The position numbers were made by a program, and so were the translations under genes. Shown here in pieces: positions 1 to 13,200 of a stretch of DNA of 64,000 bases (position 1 is the stretch's first letter; each line of letters opens with the position of its first letter). Source of the DNA: Todiramphus chloris collaris (taxonomy: Eukaryota > Chordata > Aves > Coraciiformes > Alcedinidae). The stretch is taken from assembly GCA_025345505.1 (NCBI GenBank), contig JANVCC010000125.1:1501819-1565818 (forward strand), read 5' to 3'. The notes beneath the pieces are model-generated. The model made no database searches and was not told the origin of the DNA. It worked only from the letters and a program-made list of their open reading frames with translations.

Positions 1-1166
1 GGAATATTTCTGGAAGAACATAAAGTCAACCACTGTTACATTAAAGGTGTCCGTAGTGAATTACCTGAAATACAAAACTGACATTCAGTTTCTTCAAAAC
101 GTATGTGGTTAGAATGCCTACATTTTTTTGTTTTTTCTATTAAGAAAAGGAAGTAATTGTGGGATTGGAACCTTGGCCACAGGGCCTCTTAGATAAATAC
201 CTTGAAGCTGATGTTTCAAGGTGCTGTCAGCATGGAGAGCAGAGACTGCAATGGATTAAGAACTGAAGCATGCTACATAGCTGGGAAGTGCAGTAGGTAC
301 TACACAGAGTGGTAGATAAGTTCCAGAGATGTATTTAGCCTCGGGGATTTGTTATAAGCTCCAAATCCCTCACTTTTATTTATCAGTAAATGGGAACTGA
401 AGACTCTGATAGACCTGGACCCAAGTACTCAGTGCACTCAGTTGAGAGAGGCAAGTATAAATGTGCATTATTGGAACCAGAGTGCTCAAGTGGCAGAGAC
501 AAGATGCCTGCTGCCAATGCAAACCAAGGCAGTAGATGGTTAAGAGCTGTTGTCCTTAACTTCAACACAGTGCCATCATCTCTCATCATAGCCAAGATAT
601 GGTGCACTTCTTTGGCACTGTTTTACACGTGATGGCAAGTCAGCCACTGTCTCCTACCTCTAAATCTCCTATTTCCCTTCTTCCACTGCAGAGACATCAG
701 AGGAGACAACTCTTCCCAATGTAGCATTTGTAGAAACTTTTAAATGGGGACTAAGAAGTAGGCTTACCACTGTCACTGGCTTTCCTGAGTGACAGTAGAA
801 GCTTCTCTGTTTGCAATGCTCAGCTGTATTTGTCAAATAGGATGCAGTAGTTCAAGATCAGAAGAGGATCTTTCATCCCTGCTGTACTACAACCAGCTCT
901 GTCTCTGTAACGACTTAGTACAGTGCAGTCACACCAGCTGAACTTGGCTCTGGAGCTTCACTGGTGGATCAGTGGTGTGGGATTGGTGAGGTGTTGCTTG
1001 GCTCTGGAGATGTGCCCCCTCCTCATAGAATCTTAGAATGATTTGGGTTGGAAGGGACCTTTAAAGGTCATCTAGTCCAACCACCAGTGTTAGAAACCAC
1101 TGTTAGCTCACCCAGATAAGCTGCCCAGCTAGGAAGCTTAATACCAGTCCACGTGTTGTCACTTGC
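1..1166 (-). other. COL22A1 intron (local 21), cut by window edge
   Basis: Starts with the GC donor at 1165-1166 and runs out of the window. Holds a minus-strand CR1 end at 1024-1110. No further Gly-X-Y exon was found, so the next exon lies before position 1. Confidence 0.82.
1024..1110 (-). mobile_element. CR1 3' end fragment
   Basis: CATAGAATCTTAGAATGATT, TGGGTTGGAAGGGACCTTTA and AAGGTCATCTAGTCCAACCA. Antisense CR1 terminus 57 bp from exon 21's donor end. Confidence 0.93.
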
Positions 1167-1220
1167 CTTTTGACCTGGAAGCCCAGGAAGCCCATTCAAT
1201 CCATCTTTGCCAGGCAACCC
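1167..1220 (-). CDS. COL22A1: COL22A1 local exon 21: Gly-X-Y, followed by a GC donor
   Basis: 54 bp encoding [18 protein letters not shown]. The acceptor is CTTGTTTAG. The donor reads CAAAAG|GCAAGT, the classic strong form of a GC-AG intron. The nearest GT is 4 nt later and would give 58 bp and break the frame. Aligns with human [18 protein letters not shown]. It is the last exon seen before the window's edge. Confidence 0.93.
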
Positions 1221-4200
1221 CTAAACAAGAGAAAATACAAAGTTGTAAGCACCTGTTCCTTCAATCGTCAACAGCAAGCTCAGCATAAGGATGCTCAGTT
1301 TGTTCCCCACTACGCTCGTCTAAGTTCAAGAAAAGAAGAACCACGTCATGCATTTGGCTTTGACTTTTTCCCTACTGTGACTCAAAATACACAAAACAGT
1401 TCTCACAATTCACCCACCTTCTCAGCCCCTTTGCCAGTAGCTTGCTTTTTGGTGGCTGACCACTGGATGTCAGTGTTGTTACATAAAAACAACACCATGG
1501 AGCTTTTTACTCGCTGTGAATTCTTAAATAACTGTTAAAAATTACACTTATACTTATCATTCTCCATAAGCCTCTATTACCTGCAGCTATAAAGGTTTTT
1601 AGAAGTCTCTTTCCCCCTTTAAATATTGGTAATTTCCTATAAAATATGTATACTCCTAAAATTAAATTATTCAACACCTAGAAACAGAATGGGTCAGCAA
1701 GACAATTAAGATTAGCTCATGCAAGGCATTTTAAATGGTGAGAAAAAGCTCTGTCCCCTTTCTGAGTGTCAGTCACTCCCCGAACACTGCAGGCTGTAGG
1801 TGGCACTTCTTCATACTCCAATAATTCACCTTTCTTCATTTAACAGCCAATAGAAATTGCTATGTTCTGCTACACCTGAGATTTTTAACTGTGAGTTCTT
1901 TGGCCTGCTTCAGGAAACTCAAGGTTCAGAAGAACAGTATCTTGCCAAATGCAAATTGAATCATAGAATCATTAAGGTTGGAATTGACCTTCACGATCAT
2001 CAAGTCCAACCATCTACTAAACATTCTCAGGACCACTAAACCATGTCTTGAAATGCCACATCCAGATGTTTTTTGAACCCCTGCAGGGATGGTGATTCTC
2101 CCTGGGCAGAAATGACTTTTGAAAGGTATCACAAAGAAAACATCGTGGTCCCAGGGGGCAGGAATCCTAGAACTGCATCTGGTAAAAGTCTTATGCACAG
2201 AAGGTGTCAGAGGAACATCTGCATTAATGGCAACAGTCTTGGAGCCCACAATAAAACCTTGCATGCAGACAAGCTGCGGGAAATGAACCAAAGACTTGAG
2301 AATACAATTATCTCTGAAGTTATAGAGAGCACGGAAACAAAGGAAACAGTTCCTCAACACTTACAGCTGGTCCTGGTGGTCCAGTTTTACCAGAAACTCC
2401 AATTTCTCCTGGCAGACCCTGAAAAATGAAATGTGAAATAAAATAAAAAATAAAAAAAATCAGAAAACAAAATCAGTATTTCTGTCCTTTGCAGCAACCT
2501 CACTGGAGACTGCTGCTTTCAATTTACGTGCTATTTATCCTTCTGCAGCAGTCAGGTCTCTGCCATGGGGAGTCCTGGAGACATTGACTTATCCCCAGGT
2601 AACATCAATGTGGTTCCAACGCTCAGCACTTAGAAGCTGTCCTCTAGGACCAACTGTGACTTTTCAGTGAGAAAATATGAGAAAACACACACTTGGTGGA
2701 GGTCCTGACTCAGTTCCCACTGAAATCCGTCACCTAAAATGTTCCCTAGGTGATTTTTCTTCTCTTTTATAGAAAACAAACGAAAAAACCCAACAAGCTT
2801 GTTTACTTACTGGTGTTCCAGGTGGTCCAGGGGGTCCAGCAATGCCTGGGGGTCCTGGAAGCCCCTGTAGGAGAGGATGCAAAACCAGTTTATCAAAGTC
2901 TGTGATGGTGGCTGAAAGCCTCAGGTCCTTCCCTGTGCAGCCAGTGCCCTATTTGAAAAGGGCAAAAGCACCCAGTTTTATTTTATTTTATTAACTTCTA
3001 CCAAAAAAAACGCAAGATGCCAAACTGAGCTCTAGGGGAACCATGCTCAGGAGCAGAACAGGATCTCCTGATTAAGCCATTAATTAACAATGCTGCAAGC
3101 GAGCTCCATGCACAAGAGATGGAGGAGTTGAAGTCCAGTGGGATCCCTTGTAGCATCCAGCTTATAATGCTGTTTCAAACCGAACACTTTACCTCTGCAG
3201 AAGGACTTCTGAAGTAACTAATGAAAGGAACAGGCTTGTGGTTTGGTTTCTTTTTTTTGGGGGTGGGGGTAAAAATAGGAATCGAAGAACATGGAGAAAC
3301 AGTGCAGCGAATCCAGTGCTTTAAAGCAAAGGCATCAGCATTTTAGTGCTCTACATTAACCTCGTTGGTAGTAGAAGGTCCTCACAAATTCATACTTCAG
3401 TGCACACATTCAGTTGGGAATGTCCTGACGGCCTTTCTTACTCATCTCCCTCCAACAGCTGCTTCTCTTAGGAAAAACACTCTATCAATAGCCATCTGCT
3501 TTTCAGAGGGGTTTATTTTTGTGTAGGGAGCAAATTGTTAAATTTGGCTTCCTAGCTGAGAAACTGGTTTCCATACTCGAGAGATCTTAACAGGTTGCCT
3601 GAGATGCAGAGGTGGTTTGCTACTTCCAGCTTCCACTGTAGACAAGATAGGAGTCCTCCCGTGCTCAGAATGAAGCATGTGTTCTGTATTTTATTTAAGC
3701 AAACAACTTGAGGATGGAGGTGAGAAATGAATACATGATTGAGTGGAAATTTTACCCTGGATGTCTTTTTCTGTCTTTCTAACATGATTTCATTCATTTT
3801 CAGTTTTCAGCATAAGGGGAGTTCTGGCGTGTTGGCACTTTAAAAAAAAACAAAGCCAAAACAACTAACGAACAACCCCCCCCCAGTCCACCCAAACACT
3901 GTAAAGAACTGAAACTTGGCCACTGATTCACGATAGAAAATGGTCAGTTGGCATTTTCCCTGTCACCATTCAATATCACAAAGCCCAGGTTTTGTGATTA
4001 AGGTTTTATGAGTCATGGATCAATATTAGCATTTCACATTTAAGGGGTAAAAAAACCAAAAAAAAATGAAGCTGAAGAGAAGAAAACGGGGTAAAGAAGT
4101 GTGGACTGTGAATTATTTGTGTCAGGGTTTGACAGAGAAGAGAGCAGGTAAGGGGTCGTTTTAGAATATACTCGCAAAATTCAACCAGAAGAGAAGACAG

Positions 4201-7200
4201 ACCCTCACCGATAGATGGGGTAAGGGATCTGCAGATGCACTTCCCTCCCATGATCTGCTTCCATTGCAACTCAGGACAGACAGAGTCATCCCACCAACTA
4301 CATCAGCATTTGTAGAGTGCCTCAAATGAGAGCACATCTAAAAAATCCCCAGCAAGCTGAGCTTTAGGATGCACCGATGCTGCTGACAAAAGCCCTGGGG
4401 TGGCCTGCATCAGCTTCTAGGGACACTGGTTCACCAGTGCAAGAGGGTCCTGAAGTTAAGAAGCCCTAGTCCCATCAGTAGACATCTGGACAGGACCATC
4501 CATCACTTAAAAAATGCTTTGCCATTCAAAGAAAAGCATCACAGTCCAAATTAGCCAGCCTGGAAGTTCTGTGTGGCCCTACAGCACCTCTACAAGGATG
4601 GTATTGCTGAGAGGCCCTGCAGAAGGTTTGGGCTCCTAGAAGTGGCTTCCATGAAGAGTGGATGCAGTCCTGGGAAAGAAGGCGAAAGTACCTTTAGGAA
4701 AACAACAACAAACTGATTCAGCAGTCGAGTGGACTACGTATAAGTGCAGGAAAGAAAGTGACAAATTTACCTTTGGAGACTGTCCTTGCCCATTCCACTG
4801 GTTCCTCCCTAATACCCTAATTTTGCTCTCTTCATCTCTGCCAATAATTGAACCACCTCCCACCATCAAACACATGTTTTCCATGGCCCTACAATAGGCA
4901 GCTTGTGTCAAGAGGTGAAAAACCCCAGTCAGGACCCCACCTCAGCCCCATGATCTCTGAGGTCCCTTTCAACCTAAGCCATTCTGTGATCTTTAAAAAC
5001 ATTGGCAGGGGGTGGTGTCGGATTTTTGCAGGCTTGTGCTTCCTCCAGCTCCATCCCTTCGACAGTGTAATGCAGGGAAAAGGAAAGAAATCTGACACTC
5101 TCTATTGGAGGAGCAGATGTACTCATCCTCCAGGACCCACTGAAGGATGCTCTCCTCTTCCCATGTGTACCTTTGATGAAAGAGGGAGTGGGAAAGGCAG
5201 AACTATTTCAGATTTAGATTCTGCACTCCCTAAGGGAGCTCTGAGAAGCACCAAACTCCTTTGTCTGTGACTGCATCAACAAGCTGTTTGGCCTAAATCT
5301 CTTTTCCATGAAAGAAGGGAAGTCTTTGTTTTAGGAGGTGCATAAATGTCATTCCAAGATGGAAACTGAAGTCTGATGGCTTTTCCAGATACCTGTCTCT
5401 GGAAGCAAAGCTTGCGCAGACATATGTTCTCTATATTACTCCATGTCAATGACTGGATTCTCTTACACTATGAGAAAGGGTTAGAAAAGTCCTTAACTCC
5501 TGTCAAAACAGACTGTGGTCTGGGTTTTTTTAGGTGGTGTGCCAGTTTTATGAATGAGAAGAGCCTCTGGGACATGCAGGAGCATCCTGTCTGCTGCCAC
5601 AACGATTGTGTAACTCCGGTGCTGACAGCCTTTTCCTTTCCAGTGTCTGTCCTTGTCTCAACTTCAAAACCAACTGCTCCCTCCAGTTTCACCTCTCACA
5701 AAATTCCCACAGACCTTTCCCGTTGGCTTTGAGTGCTCTCTCCTGAACTTCCACTTCTCCCCGTCAGGAACGAGGCTGTTGCAGCTAGGTTTGTGGAGCA
5801 GTCCTTGTGTCTCACCATGTCCCTTCCTAGTCCAACTCTCCATTTTCTCCTCTGCTGCATCTGAATGAGTTCTGGGATCAGCTCTTCAAATCTGCTCTTC
5901 ATTTCTCACCCCAGGCACTAGAGCATCCACCAGCACAACTACTGGGAATTATCTTCAGCAATGCTGCATTAGACCACCATATTGCCCTATTTGCTTTAAT
6001 TTTGCCTTACAAACCAAGACAAAGATAGGAGAAAACAGAAGAAGGCCATTGCTGATGACACTGGAAACCAAATGCTTGAAGAGCCAACAGATCTGAGCAT
6101 TTAGCTCTGACACATGCTCTGTAGTCAGCTTCGGTGATGGTGCCATAAATTCACAATCAGATGAGGTCTCCAGGCAGTTCACCAGGCAATTGGAGCACCA
6201 ACATTACTTTTCAAAATAAAGGTGGGGTTTTTTTTAACAAAAAAAAAAAATCCCTGAACTGTCTTTCCAGCTCTGTAGAAGCACCGCATAAAGTTGACTT
6301 TGCACACAGGAGTCTCTCCAGGAGAATTTCTTGCTTGCAGTGAAAGGCAATATTTGTTTAATCTCATCAATTAGTGTAAGATACGGACATGACCTCTCTT
6401 GTCTACAGAGGGAGATTTATTTCCCTGTCTGTTCACTTTGAGTTGGTTTACTGAGACAGGGCAGCAAATGAGAAAAACAACACCAAAACCCTCCCTTACT
6501 GTCTTTCGTTTCAGTACTGGTAGTGATCTGCACAGGTGAAGACTTCTTTCTTTATTTTTTGTTATTTCTTTAGGTTTTTTCTTTAAATCTTATTAAAGAG
6601 AGCTCTGAGCAATATCTTCCAATTTCAAGCAGCACTGGCATAGCTTGAATTCAATCTGAGCTTTGCAGCTGGGGCCTCTACCCTTTTCTTACATTTTGCA
6701 GGATTCACTTGCATTATAAAAAGGACATTAAGGACACCATGCACTTCAGAGGGTATCCATTATTTCCTGTAGGATTTAGGAAAAGCAGGGCTCGAGCTCA
6801 CACCCCACGGACAAGACTATACTAATTAAATCACTGCCAGCCACGACCATAAAAGTGGCAGCTCGTACTGGTCTTCCTTGCAGGTCTTAGTTACACCACC
6901 AGGTTACCTAGCTTGAAGGCAAACCTCATTAACAGCCCAGAGAGACTCTGCAAGTGTGAGGTTTGGCTTCTCTGTTTACATCTCAACCAGTTGTGATTCG
7001 TTTTGCCATCTCCCAGGTGGACAGCATGGACCATGCTCAGCTTGGGGAATCTGGAGGGTGGCTTAGTGGACCATTTGTAGGTACCTGCTTTAGGAGAGCT
7101 TCAGGCTCCTTCAACCATCTATTTCAACTGACAGCACTTTACAGGAATGCTCATTTTTCAGTCTGCATTGGAACAGCCTACTGCAGTCGAAGTTTGGCCC

Positions 7201-10200
7201 ATGATTTATCTTCCTGGAAACTCAAGTACTACAAATAACAACATAAACACATCATGAATTTAGATGTCTGTGCGCTTGCTGGAGGAAAATCATTCATATC
7301 TAGAGGGGGAATAAGACCCAGAGCATCTACTCCATGGCTTAATGGTGTTGCAAGATGCATCATTTCTAAAGGAAAATAAATGCTCCTTTTTGGGGGTGCT
7401 GACTGGACAATACGGAGCAAATTAGCCCATGGAGTGGTTCACCAGCACAGCTGGTTTAGAAGGAACAAAGCATTTAAAAACCTTTTTGAAGGAAAATTTC
7501 ACTTGTGTTGGTGTGCATAAAAAGAAAAGCAAAACTAGGGCTACCCTATTGTCAACAGAACATCCGTAGGCCAGCTGACAAATTGCCTCCTGGCTGCTGC
7601 TTCAGAATCTGACACTTAACTCCCAAAAGTGACCACACCAAGACATCATCTTCACTGCAGTTCATCACTGGAGCTGCTTCAGAGCAGCCCTCAGGTTGGT
7701 TCCCTTGCATAGCTGTTTGTGGCTTCTCGGTTGGACTGAGCATGACAACAACTATTTTTCTTGACAAAGCCCAGCAATAACTTCAGATAATCTTTTCTTT
7801 GCCTTTCAACAACAATGTGCCATATATAGCTCCTTCTCTATGTGTCTTCTCTCTCGTATATAGCTTCCTTCATCTACTCCTTCCTTTTGCTCACACAGCT
7901 ATCAATAGGGGGGAAATCAAGCCAGAAAACAAATGTATACTGAAATTTAAAATATCAGGGGAAAAGGAGGTTATTTTAGTGTTCTAATCAAGTTTAATGT
8001 ATAGCAAACTCAAATCACTTGGCCCTCAAAGCCATGGAGGTAGCACGGGGACAGGTGACACAGACTTCCATACATGACTTGGAAGAATATCCATGTAACT
8101 ACAACATGCAGAAAATACTTTTCTTCTTGGGTATTTTTGGGGCATAGTCTGATTAAGAAAAAAGAAATGCTGATAAAGTGCTTCAAAAACCTACTGTCAC
8201 GAAAAGTGCTGTTAAGCTGAAAAGTAGTTTTGTCACAAAGTGAATGTAAGCACTTTCTCCACACAGAAATATGGAAATTTGCAGGAGTATGTCCAGAACA
8301 GAGAGTCACTGTAGGAAAAAGTACAATATTTTTCCATTCTTACAGTTAGCTTGGAGGAACAGTCAATTTAAGCATCCCTAAATGGGGATAGCATTATACA
8401 TGGCTTTAATTAACATAAAATTTGCTACGTTTATTTAGCCTGTGCAGAAAGGAAAATTTCTTAATTCTGTGTCAGCAATTTTGCTCTGGTAGATTTATAA
8501 AATCACTAAGACATGCATAGATATATTTCTTTTAAATTATTATTATTTTTTTTAAGTTGCAGGGAACTTGAGCTGAGCAAGCGTGACATTGTTGGGATGG
8601 ATAGTGTCAGATATCTTAGAAATAATGCCTGGAGGAAAACCTTCCTCCCAAAGCAAGGAAAATCCTCTCCCAATGCTTCAGAAGAAGGCTTGGAGGGACC
8701 TTTTAGTACTAGCCAATGGAGAAACAAAACCAAACAACAAAACTCCAAACCCAACGAAAGCTTTTAAATCCATCTGAAATACCATCTCAGATCCTCTTGA
8801 AGGCTGCTGCTGAAATACTTGCAAAGCAGAAACCGCACCAAAGGGAAAAAGTCTTAAAAATATGTAAACCAGTATCAAGTGGTTTGCAGGGCAAGGTTCC
8901 CAGCTGGACACAAGGGTCCTCAACTGGTCACAAGCCCTTGGATTGCCTCTCTGACATGGGAACAGCTCATTACAAAAAGCCTGCCCCAGAAACCATCTCT
9001 GGAAGTCCTGGTTACAAGGGCACAGCTGGCAGAGGAGGGAAAAAAAATCCCAACCCAACAACCAGCATCTGCTGTCTAGCAGTGTGCTGCTTATTGCAAT
9101 ACAGCACCAACAGCTGTAGCAAGCCTGCCCAAAACTTAACCACTTAGAGAAACAAAATACCAAAAGACTTGAGAGAATTTATTGATTTATTATTGAAAAG
9201 GGAACGACCAAAACGCTCCGTTTTATCCTGAGCGGTCAGCTTACAGCAAGGTTTGCATCTTTCCTGCTTGACAGAACCAGAGGGAATGGCCTCAAGCTGA
9301 AACAAGGCAGGTTTAGACTGGACACTAGGAAAAAATTCTTCATGGAAAGAGTGGTGAGATATTGGAATGGGCTGCCCAGGGAGGAGGTTGAGTCCCCATC
9401 CCTGGATGTGTTTAAACATCGCTTGGATGTGGTGTTGGGGGACATGGTCTAGGGGTGAACTTGTAGAGTAGGGTTAATGGTGGGACACGATGATCCCAAG
9501 GGGCTTTTCCAACCTGAGCGATTCTGTGACATTCCTGCAGGTATTTTTTTTTTCCCTACTGCAGTAGGCAGCTCGGGTCAGCTGAGTTTGGCCACAAAGT
9601 TAGCAAGATGCCAAGCCAGAGGGCAGTGTTATTATAATGGAGGGCAGAATGGGTTGATCCAAGCTGGAGCCAAATCCTCTCTGACAATGTTTAATGTACG
9701 CAGCACTACTTTGCCCTTACAGCTGGTGCAACTTGGAATGCTATCTTGCCAAAAGCTTGAAGAAAAGGAGCTGGAGGGTCACTAACTTAGAATCATAGAA
9801 TAGTTCTGGCTGGAAGAGACCTTCAAGATCATCAAGTCCAACCTTACTCCCATCCCGATCACAAACCACTAGACCATGTCCCTAAGCACGACATCCAGCC
9901 ACCTCTTAAACCCCTCCAGGGATGGTGGCTCCATCACCTCCCTGGGCAGCCCATTCCAGTGCCTGACAACCCTTTCTGGAAAGAGATGCTTCCTGAGATC
10001 CAGCCTGAACCTCCCTTGGGTCAACCTCAGGCCATTTCCTCTGGTTCTGTCCCTTGCCACCGGGAAGAACAGACCAACTCCCACCTCGCTACAACTTCCC
10101 TTCAGGACTTACAACATCCTTTCTCACAGGGAGGATGAACATTTAGTTTTAAGTCCCTGTCTCAATAAGCCAACATCCATCCCTCTATAACAAGTAGAAA

Positions 10201-13200
10201 AGCATTAAAGCCACAAAAAAAAAAAAAAAAAAAGCCTTGTGCTCAAAGAATTCTGCCTTCTGAACAGCAAATACCTTTTAAACTGCTTCTTCCCTCAAGA
10301 CTGCAGCACAGGACGTGTACCTGCAGTTGCCAACTCACACAGCCAACAATTAGCTGAGACGCTGCCCTAAATATTGCGACACAAAAAGCACTGCTTTCCC
10401 CCCCAGAATTGTAACCACTCTGATGCTGGGAAATCACATGCGAAACACCCCACGATGCCCCAGGTTCAAAGATTGCTGAAGAACTGTGGAAGGTAAAAGG
10501 TATTGCTGCCAGACTAGCGGACTTCTCTCAATCACGACGAGATAAATTAGTTTGGCTCTTGAAGGAGCAATACCAGCTGCAAAGACAGTGCAGATGAGAG
10601 GAGAACAAGATCACTGCGTGCTGCTTTGTGGTTCCAGGTCACCCGCTGCCACAAAACATGTTTTTCCTCCATATTATATCACTTACCTGAGGGCCGATCA
10701 GACCATTGATTCCTGGAAATCCTGGTTCTCCCTTTTTGCCCTGTGTGTTCAAAAGAGGAGCAAATATTAGGCACCGGGGCAAAGACCACTACAGACTTCC
10801 CAAAGCCTTTCACCCCAAACTTGGTAAATCACCATAATACACAAAACACAAAGAATAGAAACCAAGGCAGTAGACACCATCTGGATGTGAAACTCCAGTT
10901 GTCTTGGACAGCTTTGTGTTTCTCCAGATCATGGTAACAGCCCCCACAGATAAGGGTTGGTCTTATCCATACCTTGGCATCTCTTACACTCTGCAGTTCC
11001 CACCTGGCTGCTGCCCACAGAGGGTCAGAGAAGTCACAGTGTTGAATGCAGATAAGGGAGGTATCACGTTGCAGACCCATGCCAAGAGGTACTATCCTTC
11101 ATGCAGTCTAGCCAAACCCCAAAGGAAGGAACCTGAGATTGTTGGTCTCTTCTCCCAGGTAACTAGTGGAAATGGGCTGAAGTTGCACCAGGGGAGGTTC
11201 AGGTTGGATATGAGGAACAATTTCTTTGCTGAGAGAGTGGTGAGGCCTTGGAACAGGCTGCCCAGGGAGGGGGTGGAATCACCATCCCTGCAGGGGTTCA
11301 AGAAACATGTAGACGTGGCACTTCAGCACATAGTTTAGTGGTCCTGATAATATTTAGTAGGTGGTTGGACTTGATCTTGAAGGTCATTTCCAACCTCTAT
11401 GATTCTATAATCACTTTTGGTGATCCTTTGAAGTAGCATAACGGAATTAACTTCTAAAGCAGTCACCCTCAATCAGGTATCAGAAGTTGGAGAGCATGAA
11501 CACATCCTGTTGTGTCTTAGACATGATTTTATGCAACCTGTAACACCAAGGCCAGAAGAAGCCTTGGGGCATCAGAAGCCCTGATGACAGGGCTTCTTCA
11601 CCCCGCTTGGTTATTCAGCCCTACTGGTACCACACATTAGCAGAAGACTCTGTAAGTGCTCCAAGAAATATGCAGTCTAAGCAGGAGTGATTGCAAAACA
11701 TTTATGCAAGTACAAGGAACGCATTTAAATGAAAGATTAAACTTGCAGTAGACATCTTAAGGAATTAAACTGACTCTTTCTTTGCTGTAAAACAAATGGT
11801 GATTCTCTATGCCCAGATGGTGACCCTCTATTCCTTGTCCATTGGCAACTGTACTATCCCATGTATTCTTTTATTTCTTCAGCAGTGACAGGAACAGCAA
11901 CTTCCTCCTTTCCTAGAAATCTTTCCAAGATACACGACCCTACTCACGTCAGCCAAACTGTCACTAGGGTATCTGGCACAGTATGTCATCTTCTATGAAA
12001 TCTACACACCGTGTAGGTGGCTCCTGCATTATGTTTCCAACACCAGCCAACACTGCCTCTGTCCTTGTGCAGGTCAGGATCCGTTCTTTCCAGTGGACTG
12101 TGTTATGAGACACGAATTCCTCCATGAAGTGGTTCCAAACACGTTTTTAGTGCATTAGTAGTACGTGCCAGCTCTGTTACAGCTAAGTAAAGCACTGCAG
12201 GATTCTAAGAACTCCAACATATGGGGGTATAGCCATCGCTGTGTCAGGACAGGGACTCTCTGTACGTGTCGACTTCACTTATGCCTTGGTTGAGGACCAT
12301 AATACAACAGTGAAGTGGAACTATACTGCAAAACAGTACCTGTTTTACATCAGCCCCTTAGTAGCATGCTACTTGAAAGCGTCCTGAAGTCAATCTCACA
12401 CTGTTACCTGTCCTATGTGTTAGAAGATGTTAATGCAGAGTATTTATAAAGTACCTCAGGAGATATAAATCATAGAATCATAGAATGGCTCGGGCCAGAA
12501 GGGACCTCCAAAGGTCATCTAGTCCAGCCCCCCCTGCAGTGAGTAGGGATACCCTCAACTAGATCAATGCAGCATCATATTTTGAACCCTCACCCATATA
12601 AAACAGCAAAGGGACCAGGCAAGCAGATGGTCAGTGATTTTCATCTGTTCTACACAGGTCTGGTAAAAAGGAGTCCCAGATTTGCCTCTAGCTATATATG
12701 ATTTTTCTGTCCTTACCACAGCCAAAAAAGGCTACATCTGTGCTAAATACAACAGGGCAGGGCTCTATGTGCAAGAGCACAGGAGCTCAAGTTCAAGCTA
12801 AACTCTCCTTCTCACAAATGAGGGTGGCCTTTGTCACCCAGCCTGCCAGATAAAGTCACCTTGCAATGCTGGGAAATTTGTGGGGTACAACTACTTGGCA
12901 TGGCCCAAAGATGGGCTGGGGAACATGCTGAGTGTTAACAAACCCGTGCTCACACTGCTGCTCTGGCTCTTTGGTTTGCTCACATACTTGTGCAGGCTTA
13001 CACTCCTACCCCTACTGACAGGAGATGCAGAGGTGAAGAGATGCGAGTGTCTTAGAATAGAATCAGAATAGTTTAGAATCACAGGATCATTTAGGTTGGA
13101 AAAGACCCTTAAGATCAAGTCCAACTGTAAACCTAATACTGCCAAGTCCACCACTAAAAACCCTGTCCCTAAGCATCACAGCCACACATCTTATAAATAC

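Larger units (their letters stand above)
2865..10686 (-). other. COL22A1 intron (local 18)
   Basis: 7.8-kb intron. CR1 pieces at 4925-4993 (+), 9270-9530 (+) and 9789-10115 (-), plus a 19-A tract at 10215-10233. The stretch 2865-9270 is otherwise unrecognised, apart from short A- or T-runs. Confidence 0.83.

Noticed and set aside
1161-1166. GT at 1161-1162 (minus strand) as the donor of exon 21 instead of GC
   Set aside because: It would make a 58-bp exon and shift the Gly-X-Y frame, whereas the GC site gives exactly 54 bp with strong AG|GCAAGT context.
4848-5270. Plus-strand open frame of 140 codons
   Set aside because: It crosses a CR1 end fragment and has no domain resemblance. Treated as a chance frame.
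8992-9045. Plus-strand [13 protein letters not shown], resembling a collagen exon
   Set aside because: Only a few triplets, wrong strand relative to the gene, no splice sites at Gly boundaries, and surrounded by non-collagen sequence.
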